A stretch of DNA of 64,000 nt from JBAVVD01 sp049697115 (lineage in GTDB: Bacteria > Acidobacteriota > Aminicenantia > Aminicenantales > UBA4085), in NCBI GenBank assembly GCA_049697115.1, contig JBAVVD010000035.1:7255-71254 (forward strand), in the 5' to 3' direction. The notes beneath the pieces were generated by a model. It was not told the DNA's origin. It saw nothing but the letters and a program-made list of their open reading frames with translations, and made no database searches. Below are positions 7,466 to 14,839 of the stretch, piece by piece. The translations under genes and the position numbers were made by a program. Within the stretch, counting starts at the first letter, position 1, and each line of letters starts with the position of its first letter.

Positions 7466-8924
7466 GCCTGGATTTCGGATTTTTCTTCTTCAGCCAACGC
7501 CAGATGCGATCTCCGACATACCAGTCCAAGTTCGACAGGATCGCTTTAGCTCCGGTGCAGAAACGATAGAAGTTTCCCCATCCCCGCAGGATTGGATTCA
7601 GGTTCCGAAGCAATTGCGACAACGACCATGTTGTAGTAGCGCGCGTGGTTATCTGTTTCACTCTGTATCTGAAGTCCTTGATTTTCGTCTTGGGAATTTC
7701 AACTCGCGGCGTCCATCCAAAGCGATCATCCCATTTCATCCGCACATGATGCCCCAGGAAATCAAAGCCCACTTTTAGTGACGTGATCTTCGTTTTCTTC
7801 GGAGACAAAATCAACCTCGCGATCTGCATTAAGTATGTCTCCAGAGCTTCTTTCTCTCTCTGGGCGTCCTTCCGGCTCCCTGATACAAGGATAATGAAAT
7901 CATCCGCATACCGCACCGGAAAGTACACCGGCCGTCCGGCTTTCCTATCCGTGCAGCGTGCGCCCATTGCCGCCCTTATACCGTCGCATTTCCGATATTG
8001 GCGAGTCTTCTTTTGGTGGTTCACCCATCGCTCATGTCGTTCTTCAATCGCGCTTAAAGCGATGTTGGCGAGCAGTGGCGAGATGATTCCACCTTGCGGG
8101 GTGCCCATTTCTGTGCGGATGAACTGGTCTTCAGCCAGGACGCCGGCCTTCAAGAACATCGTGAGCAATCGAGTAACTTTACGATCTGCTACCCGTTGTC
8201 TTATCCGGCCCATGAGGTAGTGGTGGTCGATCTGGTCAAAACAGCTTTGAATGTCCCCTTCGATAACCCAGCGGTAGGGGAGCGCGCGTCTTTTTCCATC
8301 TTCCGACTTCGCAATTGGTCGCATCGCCATCCGAATATGTTCCAAGGCTCCATGGCAGCTTCTTCCGGGACGAAACCCATAGGAAACATGCCAAAACCGA
8401 GCCTCGAAGATCGGCTCCAGAATCTGTTTCACCGCGCTCTGGACAACGCGGTCTTTGATGGTGGGAATGCCCAGGGGGCGGAACTCCCCCGGCTTGCCGG
8501 GTTTCGGGATCATTTTTCTTCGAGAAGGACTCGGGCGGTACTTTTTGGTCCGCAGTTCTTCCCTTATTTCGGTCAGGTAGACCTCCTTCCCTTGTTCCCG
8601 GACAATGCTTGCCACCGTCTTCCCGTCGATTCCTGGTGTTCGTTTGCCTTTATTCCCGGCAACCGTTGACCATGCACACCGTAGATTTCGGATATCTGTT
8701 ATCCAGTTCCATAAATCCCGGTATCTCCCGACAGGATTTTCCTGACTCCACCGATACAACTTCCGTTGAACGCCGAGTAGCCAAGCCCGATCAGCTTGAT
8801 GATCCGAGTCCACGAATCGTTCCTCCGTCTTCAGAAGTGTCTCGACTTCCTGCCTCCCTTCGCCCAGTGCACGGCTTTCCCGCGCTCCGACTACTACGAA
8901 GGCTCCGCCCCTGTCCTCACTCAT
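7413..8924 (-). CDS. ltrA: Group II intron reverse transcriptase/maturase (C-terminus frameshifted)
   Basis: The intron-encoded protein copies the intron RNA into DNA during retrohoming and helps it splice. The 503 residues include RT0-RT7 blocks: YRPSPSRRKMIPKPGKPGEF, RPLGIPTIKDRVVQ, SYGFRPGRSCHGAL, WVIEGDIQSCFDQIDH, GTPQGGIISPLLANI and the catalytic RYADDFIILV near residue 345. The maturase X domain follows (LNPILRGWGNFYRF, WYVGDRIWRWLKKKNPKS, about 435-485). The last 18 residues (QTSTYRP onward) are unlike any relative. One base away, the other frame continues with RRQLIARRKASL and runs to GEPDA and a TAA inside domain V, the normal ending of this protein family. I read this as a single extra base near 7466. 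There is no endonuclease (HNH) domain. Activity of this copy is doubtful. Confidence 0.9.
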   Translation of the reverse strand: MSEDRGGAFVVVGARESRALGEGRQEVETLLKTEERFVDSDHQADRAWLLGVQRKLYRWSQENPVGRYRDLWNWITDIRNLRCAWSTVAGNKGKRTPGIDGKTVASIVREQGKEVYLTEIREELRTKKYRPSPSRRKMIPKPGKPGEFRPLGIPTIKDRVVQSAVKQILEPIFEARFWHVSYGFRPGRSCHGALEHIRMAMRPIAKSEDGKRRALPYRWVIEGDIQSCFDQIDHHYLMGRIRQRVADRKVTRLLTMFLKAGVLAEDQFIRTEMGTPQGGIISPLLANIALSAIEERHERWVNHQKKTRQYRKCDGIRAAMGARCTDRKAGRPVYFPVRYADDFIILVSGSRKDAQREKEALETYLMQIARLILSPKKTKITSLKVGFDFLGHHVRMKWDDRFGWTPRVEIPKTKIKDFRYRVKQITTRATTTWSLSQLLRNLNPILRGWGNFYRFCTGAKAILSNLDWYVGDRIWRWLKKKNPKSRQTSTYRPSQSQPQSSWM

Positions 8925-9784
8925 CTCCGGTCTCCGCGGCTAGCCCGTTTCCGTGGCGGGCGAGTGGGCCAGGTTCCCATGTTCCGATTTCCAACCCAAG
9001 CGTCCGTAGGCGGCATGCTCTTCCCCTGGCGATTCTGGATGGCGGGATAGAAGGAGTAACCCGCCATCTGGCACGTATTCCGGGCCAACCAGTTTGGAAC
9101 ATCAAGCCAAACCGGATCGGATCGCAGGCTCTCGGTTCCATCAAACATTCGAGAGTGGCGCTCTAAATACAGAGGATTCCGACGCATGCTTCGTTGTCTC
9201 ACCATAGACTCTGTGGTAGCCCGGCCTAGGGTTGATGGCCCCCATCCGGTACAGTTCAGACCGCTCTGCTCATTTTGCTCAGCCGCCGGAACGCGGCAGG
9301 GCTTCACGGCCCCCTTCCAATCCATCTCCTTCATCGATTGGGACATTTTAAATGTCGGTCGGAAATCAGCAAGCGTTTCATATATCCTAAACACGCCGTC
9401 ATGGCGCACTGATATCGGCACACCACGCTTGATCTGGTCCGCTAATCGTAACTCCTTTAAGAAGATAGGGATAGATTTTATGGTCCGGCCCGGCCACCGA
9501 CAGCCGCGGCTTCGGATAAATAGCCATCAGCCCCATCAGACGCATCAGGCGACGGACTCTTTTCCGATTCACCGTGTGGCCGTTGCGTTGAAGCCAGGCG
9601 GTCATCCGGCGCACCCCATAGAACGGTATCTTGGTAAACTGTTCGTCGATCAAACGCATCAACTCGAGCGTATAGTCGTCCTCTCCCAAGGGCGCGTAGT
9701 AGAACGACGAACGCGATAGCTCCAGAAGCTCGCATTACCGAGAGATGGGAATCATCGAATGTTCCGGGTCAATGGTCTCACGCT

Positions 9785-10081
9785 TCACGATGAGAGGAGC
9801 GTCTGTGATTTTTTTTTAAGCCATTCCAGCTCGACCTTGAGCTGGCCGATCTGTCGATACAGTTCGGCCTCCAGCTCCTCGCGAGCTTTCTCCTGCTGCG
9901 GCCGCCTATGGGAGAAAACCTCGGGCAGCATCTCCAGCAGATGATTGCGCCACTGGCGGATCTGGTTGGGATGGACGCTGAACTCCGTGGCAATCTGAGC
10001 GATCGTCTTCTCCCCCTTGACCGCTTCCAGGGCGACCTTGGCCTTGAAGGCTGCGTCGTGGGTCTTTCTCATATTCACCAT
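9785..10081 (-). CDS. IS3-family transposase OrfA (helix-turn-helix protein)
   Basis: OrfA of an IS3-family element, about 98 residues from the ATG at 10081, which has a good ribosome site (AAGGAGG at 10093-10099, minus strand). The sequence starts MVNMRKTHDAAFKAKVALEA and contains the TIAQIATEFSVHPNQIRQWR helix-turn-helix typical of HTH_8 / transposase_8 proteins that bind the IS ends. It ends in a leucine-zipper-like coiled coil (LEAELYRQIGQLKVELEWLKKK). The LKKK codons sit in a run of nine A (9809-9817 on this strand), the expected site for -1 ribosomal frameshifting into orfB. OrfA itself looks intact. Confidence 0.9.
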   Translation of the reverse strand: MVNMRKTHDAAFKAKVALEAVKGEKTIAQIATEFSVHPNQIRQWRNHLLEMLPEVFSHRRPQQEKAREELEAELYRQIGQLKVELEWLKKKSQTLLSS

Positions 10082-10110
10082 TGTATACCATACCTCCTTC
10101 AAGAAGATAT

Positions 10111-10143
10111 GGCAGGCCAAAATCCACCTATACCCCCTGTCCA
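10111..10143 (-). repeat. Right terminal inverted repeat of the IS3-family element
   Basis: Read on the minus strand it starts TGGACAG-GGGG, then AGGTGGATT and GCCTGCC, matching the left end with a shorter middle. It lies 30 bases upstream of the orfA start. Confidence 0.7.
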
Positions 10144-10387
10144 ATTTTTGGGGACCATCTCAAACCTCAATCAAAGACTTTCGCCCAAAAAAAGCCTTCA
10201 GTCTATATTAAGACTTTTGGCTGGCCGAAGAACAGGCAGATTTCTCCGTCCTCCCCCAGATCAGACATCTCCAGAGGAATCGGATTGGCCAGGAGTTCAT
10301 CATGCGTGGCTTTATCTTCGAGTTTGATAAAGGGGCTGACTATTCAGTCGGCTTGGGAATTATTTTAAAAATTGTCGGCCCCTGTTT
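10144..10387. other. Intergenic region with possible gene remnant
   Basis: These 244 bases lie between the IS right end and the stop of the PaaK-like gene. On the minus strand, 10203-10343 is open for 46 codons with no good start; it reads VSPFIKLEDKATHDEL, then NPIPLEMSDLGEDGEICLF. It could be the tail of a gene cut by the IS insertion, but I do not recognise the family. The 12-base sequence at 10376-10387 matches 4675-4686 in inverted orientation. Confidence 0.35.
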
Positions 10388-11707
10388 TTAATGCCAGGGG
10401 CTGAGGCGAGACCAGAGGAGCCTGTACTTCCCTCCCGGCCCCGGCTTGATCTCTGAGACGAGGGAGATGCCGACCTCAACTCCCGATTCCCGGCCCACAA
10501 AGGCCATCACTTTTGACCTCAATCCCTCGATTTTGTCCTGGCTGGGAGGGGCTTCAGGACGGAACCGGATAAGGATTCTGCTCTCAGTTTCCTGGATGAC
10601 CTCGTACTGGGCGATCCAGGGCGCTTCTGATTGAATGATATGGGCGATCCCGACCGAATAGAGCAGCCGGCCGTCGGGAAGGTAAAAATAATCGGCCCGT
10701 CTTCCTTCGATGGCTCTGAGCGTGGAGAACGGCATCCCGCAGCCGCAGAGTCCCGGCTCCTTCCGCACTAAGTCTTCCATCCTGTATCGGATGAAAGGCA
10801 TGGCATAAGAGTGGAGAACGGTCACAACCGCTTCTCCCCATGTTCCCCCTGCCGCTTCTTCACTTGTCATTTCAGGAGCGTCTTGCGGGAGGACCTCGAG
10901 GACGAGGCAGTCGTCGTTGACATGATACTTGCCTGTCTCAGGGCACTGCCAGGCAGCGAGGCTCATCTCGAAGCTCGCGTAGCAATCGTGGACCGGGCAT
11001 CGAAAAATGTCCTGGAGCTGTTTCCGCATCATGGGTGTCAGAACCTCTCCGCCGGTGGTGATGAAGCGGGGCCTGAGGGGCTGCGGATCGGCCGACTGCA
11101 GAACACGGGACGCCTCGACAATCGCTGCGCTGTTGCCCACGATCACATCCGGCTTGAGCTGAAGGAGCGCTCCGGCGATCTCTTCAACCGATCTCTGGAT
11201 AGAAATATGAGACTGTCTGTATCTTCCTATGAGCTCGAGAACATGCATGACAAAAGGACGTTTGGGCGCAGGGCTGCTCACGACGCAGGCCAAATGATCC
11301 CTGGATCCGCGGCCGTAATAGAGATGGACTCGGAAGCGGACGGCCTGACTGATGAAACTGTCGAGACGCGACCTGTAGGTGGTGAACGGCATACCTGTTG
11401 TTCCGGTCGTCCGTTCGCGGATGAGCTTTGAGGGCTTGAATCCCCGAGCGAGGATCTGCTCGAGGGGCCGCTCCTTGAGGTCCTGTTTCGAAGTCAGGGG
11501 CAGGTGCTTTAAATCGTCGGCGGTCCGGATGTCTTCGGGCTTAATTCCCGCTTTGTCGAAAAGCTCCTTATAGTAGGGTACGTTCCGGTAGGCATGGTGA
11601 ATGAGTCTCCGGAGATGCCGGTCCCGGAATGCGACGATTTTTTCCCGGGAGGCGTTGAGGTGGCGGAGAAGCTGGAAGGCCATGGGGAGTCGTGAAATGG
11701 ATGCCAC
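10388..11707 (-). CDS. PaaK/CapK-family adenylate-forming ligase
   Basis: The 439-residue protein belongs to the phenylacetate-CoA ligase-like (PaaK/CapK/coenzyme F390 synthetase) branch of AMP-forming enzymes. Signatures: an N-terminal HLRRLIHHAYRNVPYYKELF segment, the P-loop-like RERTTGTTGMPF (about residues 96-107), ITTGGEVL, a DCYASFEM motif and YRMEDLV, which corresponds to the adenylate-binding RTGD-like motif. It should activate a carboxylic acid as an acyl-adenylate, usually for thioester formation; the substrate cannot be told. The chosen start is GTG 11707; ATG 11683 is an alternative and neither has a strong ribosome site. It lies downstream of serC on the same strand with a 70-base gap, and may be co-transcribed. 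Confidence 0.85.
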   Translation of the reverse strand: MASISRLPMAFQLLRHLNASREKIVAFRDRHLRRLIHHAYRNVPYYKELFDKAGIKPEDIRTADDLKHLPLTSKQDLKERPLEQILARGFKPSKLIRERTTGTTGMPFTTYRSRLDSFISQAVRFRVHLYYGRGSRDHLACVVSSPAPKRPFVMHVLELIGRYRQSHISIQRSVEEIAGALLQLKPDVIVGNSAAIVEASRVLQSADPQPLRPRFITTGGEVLTPMMRKQLQDIFRCPVHDCYASFEMSLAAWQCPETGKYHVNDDCLVLEVLPQDAPEMTSEEAAGGTWGEAVVTVLHSYAMPFIRYRMEDLVRKEPGLCGCGMPFSTLRAIEGRRADYFYLPDGRLLYSVGIAHIIQSEAPWIAQYEVIQETESRILIRFRPEAPPSQDKIEGLRSKVMAFVGRESGVEVGISLVSEIKPGPGGKYRLLWSRLSPWH

Positions 11708-11777
11708 GAACTTTATCGTCCAAAAAAATAAAGATTAAGCAGTATTCACCTTGATGGATCTGAGTTGTCTTCCGGAT

Positions 11778-12890
11778 TTACTTCACTTCGTTATAGGCCC
11801 ACTCCAGCCACTGCATGACGATTTCCAGGTCTGACTTCTCCGCTGTGGCGCCGCACCAGAACCTCAATCCCGGGGGAGCGTCGCGGTAAGATGCGCAGTC
11901 ATAAGCCACACCTTCTTTAGCCAGGAGCTTGACCAGCTCTTTGAGCTTCTCTTCCGGGAGGTCCACCTTGAGACAGACACTGGTATTGGAGCGGATTTCT
12001 TTGCTTTCCGCCAGGAAGCTAATCCATTTGTGATTGGCCGCGAAGTTCTCGATGACTTTAAGGTTATCATTGCTGCGGCGGATGAGTCCGGGCAGCCCTC
12101 CGATGGGTTCCGCCCACTTCAGCGCGGCCAGATAGTCCTCATTGGCCAGCATGGAGGGCGTGTTGATGGTTGAGCCCTCGAAAATTTCGGCCATCAATTT
12201 CCCGCCCTTGGTCATGCGGAAGATCTTGGGCATGGGCCACGGCGGAGTGTGGCTTTCCAGGCGCTCAACGGCCCGCGGTGAGAGGATGAGCATGCCGTGC
12301 GCGGCCTCTCCTCCGAGAACCTTTTGCCACGAATAGGTAATGACATCGAGCTTCTGAAAGGGGATCTCCATGGCAAAGATGGCCGAAGTGGCATCGCAGA
12401 GCGTCAGACCTTTTCTGTCGTCGGCGATCCAGTCGCCGTTGGGAACTTTCACGCCGCTGGTCGTGCCGTTCCAGACGAAAACGATGTCGTTGTTGAAGTC
12501 CACCTGGGAGAAGTCGGGGAGTTTGCCGTATTCGGCTTTGAAGACGCGGACGTTGGGGAGCTTGAGCTGTTTTTGAATGTCGGTCGCCCAGCCCTGGCTG
12601 AATGACTCCCAGACCAGGACATCCACGCCGCGCGGCCCCAGAAGCGACCACATGGCCATTTCAAACGCCCCGGTATCCGATCCGGGGACGATGCCGACGA
12701 GATAGCCCGGGGGCAGACCGAGCAATTTTTTTGTTCTTTCAATGGATTCCTGGAGCTTGGCTTTTCCCAGGCTGCTGCGGTGGGACCGGCCCAGGGGAGT
12801 ATCCTTGAGTTCATCCAGCATGAATCCAGGATGCTTGGCACATGGACCGGATGAGTAACAGGGATTTTTGGGTTTAACAGTAGGTTTCAT
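11778..12890 (-). CDS. serC: Phosphoserine aminotransferase
   Basis: This PLP enzyme converts 3-phosphohydroxypyruvate and glutamate to O-phosphoserine, the second step of serine synthesis. The 370-residue protein starts MKPTVKPKNPCYSSGPCAKHPG, a variant of the N-terminal phosphate-binding SGP motif. It contains GRSHRS near residue 35, NGTTSGV, the aspartate of LCDATSAIF that holds the pyridine ring, and the PLP lysine in YSWQKVLGGE (about residue 195). Length and motifs fit the second SerC type found in alphaproteobacteria, methanogens and others. It has a strong ribosome site (AAGGAGACTGCC-ATG). No serA or serB lies nearby. Confidence in the function is high. Confidence 0.92.
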   Translation of the reverse strand: MKPTVKPKNPCYSSGPCAKHPGFMLDELKDTPLGRSHRSSLGKAKLQESIERTKKLLGLPPGYLVGIVPGSDTGAFEMAMWSLLGPRGVDVLVWESFSQGWATDIQKQLKLPNVRVFKAEYGKLPDFSQVDFNNDIVFVWNGTTSGVKVPNGDWIADDRKGLTLCDATSAIFAMEIPFQKLDVITYSWQKVLGGEAAHGMLILSPRAVERLESHTPPWPMPKIFRMTKGGKLMAEIFEGSTINTPSMLANEDYLAALKWAEPIGGLPGLIRRSNDNLKVIENFAANHKWISFLAESKEIRSNTSVCLKVDLPEEKLKELVKLLAKEGVAYDCASYRDAPPGLRFWCGATAEKSDLEIVMQWLEWAYNEVK

Positions 12891-12969
12891 GGCAGTCTCC
12901 TTTTTTGGTATGGGATTAATAATATCATAAAAAAATAGTATATCTGAATTTCAGGGCTGCAATCTCTTT

Positions 12970-14640
12970 TTATTTTTTCGCAGCGGTCCGGGCGGCATCT
13001 CTTCTGGCCTTAAATTCAGATCCTTCTTTCCAGTTGGGAAAAGCCGATTCCATGCTCAGCAGGTAGCCCACTTTGAAGGTCAAATGCAAGTCCTCGACGG
13101 CTCCGGACAGGTCCCATCCGGGGTCAAATTCGTCCGATGTCTTGTGATATTTTTCGACAAGATATTTTTTCCTCTGGGTCTGTGTCCATTCCTCTCCATA
13201 TTCCACATGGTCGATTCCAGAGCTGATGTAAAGCGCGGGAATCCCCTGGCTGGCGAAAGGAAAGTGATCCGACCTGTAATAGGAACCTCTTTCCGGATTC
13301 GGATCAGGCCGAACTCGCCGGTTCTGCTCCTGGGCCGCCGCTTCGACATATGCGTCCAGTTCGGAATTTCCGTAACCGATCACTGTGACATCTTTCATTT
13401 TGCCGTAGACATTCAGGGCGTCCATATTGATGGCGGCCACAGTCTTGGCGGATGGAAACAGGGGATTGGCGGCATAGTAGGTCGATCCGAGCAGCCCCTG
13501 TTCCTCTCCGGTGACAGCCAGGAAAAGGATGGATCGGGCCGGAGGCGTCTTGAAATTCCTGTAGGCTTTCGCCAGTTCGATGAGCCCGGCGGTGCCGGTG
13601 GCGTTATCCACAGCGCCGTTGAAAATCTGATCCCCTTGAAGGGTTGGATCGATGCCGAAGTGGTCCCAATGGGCAACGAAAATGATGTATTCGTCCGGTC
13701 TGGAATGGCCGGGCAGAAGGGCCGCGACATTTCTGGACTGGACGTGCCGGATGCTGTTTTTCAGGTTCAATGAGGCTTGAACGTCGAGGGGAACAGGTTT
13801 GAATCCGGGTTTGGCCGCTGCGGCCTTCAATTCTTCGAAATTTTTTTCAGCCATCGCAAAGACTTGATGGGCCGTGTCCAACTGAATCCATCCCTCCACG
13901 GCACACCTGGAAAGGTTGTTGTCTTCACTGATCAGATTAAAATTGGGGCCGGTCCAGCCTTTCCAGACGACTTCCCACCCGTAGGCGGCCGGCTCTGTCT
14001 CATGGATGATGAGAGCGCCGTCGGCTCCCTGACGGGCCGCCTCTTCAAATTTGTAAGTCCAGCGGCCGTAGTATGTCATGGCCTTTCCGTTAAAGAGCTT
14101 GGGGTCTCCAGTGGCAAAGCCGGGATCGTTGATGAGCATGACCACCGTCTTTCCCCGCACGTCAAGGCCTTCATAGTCGTTCCAATTGTACTCGGGTGCG
14201 ATGATGCCGTAGCCCACAAAAACCATTTCTGAATTTTTCAGGGAGACTTCGGGCACCACCCTGAGCGTCAAGGCTGCGAATTCACTGCCGTAGGCGAACG
14301 TTTTGGATTGTTTTCTGCTGCGGATCTGAAGTTCTGTGTTCGGGTCCGCGGTTATTTCCACCATGGGGATCTCCTGGAAGAAGCTCTCTCCGTTTCCGGG
14401 TTTCAGGCTGAGCTTTTGAAATTCCTCCTCCAGGAAGCGAACGGTTTTTTCTTCCCCGGCGGAGGCCGGAAATCTTCCTTCGAATTCATCTGAAGCCAGA
14501 AGCTTCGTATTTTCCGCGAGTGTGTCTGCGGAGATGCCGGCCATTGCGGACTTCAAATCATCGCCCGCATTTTTGCATCCAAAGAAGAGTCCGGCGCCGG
14601 CTGCGCCAATAAGAGCCAGGAATAAAAATTTCTTGATCAT
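12970..14640 (-). CDS. M28-family zinc aminopeptidase lipoprotein with PA domain
   Basis: The 556-residue protein is an exported M28 peptidase. It begins MIKKFLFLALIGAAGAGLFF and then Gly-Cys, a lipoprotein signal with Cys22 as the lipidated residue. A PA (protease-associated) insert is likely in the first half (VGYGIIAPEYNWNDYEGLDV onward). The two-zinc site of M28 is visible: AHWDHFG, NGAVDNATGTAGLIELA (bridging Asp), VTGEEQGLLGS (general base Glu plus ligand Glu), INMDALN and YRSDHFPFA. It probably removes N-terminal amino acids from peptides outside the inner membrane. I chose ATG 14640 because of GGAGGA just upstream; an upstream in-frame start at 14694 would lie within the promoter. Peptide scavenging fits a proteolytic heterotroph. 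Confidence 0.9.
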   Translation of the reverse strand: MIKKFLFLALIGAAGAGLFFGCKNAGDDLKSAMAGISADTLAENTKLLASDEFEGRFPASAGEEKTVRFLEEEFQKLSLKPGNGESFFQEIPMVEITADPNTELQIRSRKQSKTFAYGSEFAALTLRVVPEVSLKNSEMVFVGYGIIAPEYNWNDYEGLDVRGKTVVMLINDPGFATGDPKLFNGKAMTYYGRWTYKFEEAARQGADGALIIHETEPAAYGWEVVWKGWTGPNFNLISEDNNLSRCAVEGWIQLDTAHQVFAMAEKNFEELKAAAAKPGFKPVPLDVQASLNLKNSIRHVQSRNVAALLPGHSRPDEYIIFVAHWDHFGIDPTLQGDQIFNGAVDNATGTAGLIELAKAYRNFKTPPARSILFLAVTGEEQGLLGSTYYAANPLFPSAKTVAAINMDALNVYGKMKDVTVIGYGNSELDAYVEAAAQEQNRRVRPDPNPERGSYYRSDHFPFASQGIPALYISSGIDHVEYGEEWTQTQRKKYLVEKYHKTSDEFDPGWDLSGAVEDLHLTFKVGYLLSMESAFPNWKEGSEFKARRDAARTAAKK

Positions 14641-14672
14641 CGAATTTCCTCCAGAATTAATAATGACTTCTT

Positions 14673-14701
14673 GAATTATCACGGCCCAGGACAAATGTCA
14701 A
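14673..14701 (-). promoter_or_regulatory. Sigma70-like promoter for the M28 peptidase gene
   Basis: Minus strand: TTGACA (14696-14701), 17-base spacer, TAATTC (14673-14678), about 33 bases upstream of the chosen start. Confidence 0.55.
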
Positions 14702-14736
14702 ACGGATCGAGCTGCAAGGGAAACTTCTATATCCTC

Positions 14737-14765
14737 TTGCATTCTTTCTTGGATGAAAATAAGAT
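14737..14765 (+). promoter_or_regulatory. Sigma70-like promoter for the amidohydrolase gene
   Basis: TTGCAT (14737-14742), 17-base spacer, TAAGAT (14760-14765). It is divergent from the M28 promoter and about 75 bases upstream of the start at 14840. Confidence 0.45.
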
Positions 14766-14839
14766 GATATCCACATCTGCCATGTCTGAGAAGAGAGAGA
14801 CAGACGTTTTCATTTTTTATCCAGAAGGAGGCTATGGTC

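Larger units (their letters stand above)
7210..9409 (-). mobile_element. Group II intron (2200 nt) inserted in transposase orfB
   Basis: The 5' end (9409) reads GTGCGCC, matching the bacterial group II start GUGYG. The 3' end (7210) reads CTACTTAAC, ending in the consensus AY. Joining 9410 to 7209 gives GATATCA + CCTATATCC, translated DITYIR, which is exactly the conserved IS3 transposase sequence; this fixes the boundaries at base level. Domains V and VI lie in the last 100 nt. About 485 nt of domain I precede the reverse-transcriptase gene, which fills the middle. The intron is in the sense orientation relative to orfB, as required for splicing. The encoded protein lacks an HNH endonuclease domain and has a frameshift. 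Confidence 0.93.
6734..9817 (-). pseudogene. IS3-family transposase OrfB, intron-split and nonsense-mutated
   Basis: OrfB is the rve-type DDE integrase of the IS. The 5' exon runs from the frameshift site down to 9410, the 3' exon from 7209 to 6734. After the slip the frame reads ITDAPLIVKRETIDPEHS, then MIPISR followed by TAA (9735-9737) exactly where relatives have Gln (RQC), then CELLELSRSSFYYAP; this is a CAA-to-TAA change. The 5' exon contains the HTH_21 region (YGVRRMTAWLQRNGHTVNRKRV) and ends within DQAWCADI, the first catalytic Asp. The 3' exon resumes with TYIRLAHGFAYLVAILDWHS, the second Asp in FNTDQGAQFTS and the Glu in NIFVERLWRSVKYEEV. Splicing would restore the frame, but the nonsense codon remains, so full-length transposase should not be made unless translation restarts downstream. 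Confidence 0.85.
6582..10143 (-). mobile_element. IS3-family insertion sequence split by a group II intron
   Basis: The element is 3562 bp including a 2200-bp intron, leaving about 1362 bp of IS, the normal size for IS3-family elements. It encodes orfA and orfB on the minus strand in the usual order, with an A9 slippery run between them. Ends were set from imperfect terminal inverted repeats that both begin TGGACAG and share AGGTGGATT and GCCTGCC blocks. No matching 3-4 bp target duplication is seen (GAC left, ATT right), which means either old decay or ends a few bases off. orfB carries a nonsense codon, so the copy is probably not autonomous. Confidence 0.85.

Noticed and set aside
8094..8669. 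191-codon open frame opposite the intron reverse transcriptase
   Set aside because: Antisense shadow of conserved RT motifs.
7210..9409. Class C group II intron (terminator-targeting type)
   Set aside because: The insertion is inside a coding sequence with an exact in-frame exon junction, not next to a transcription terminator.
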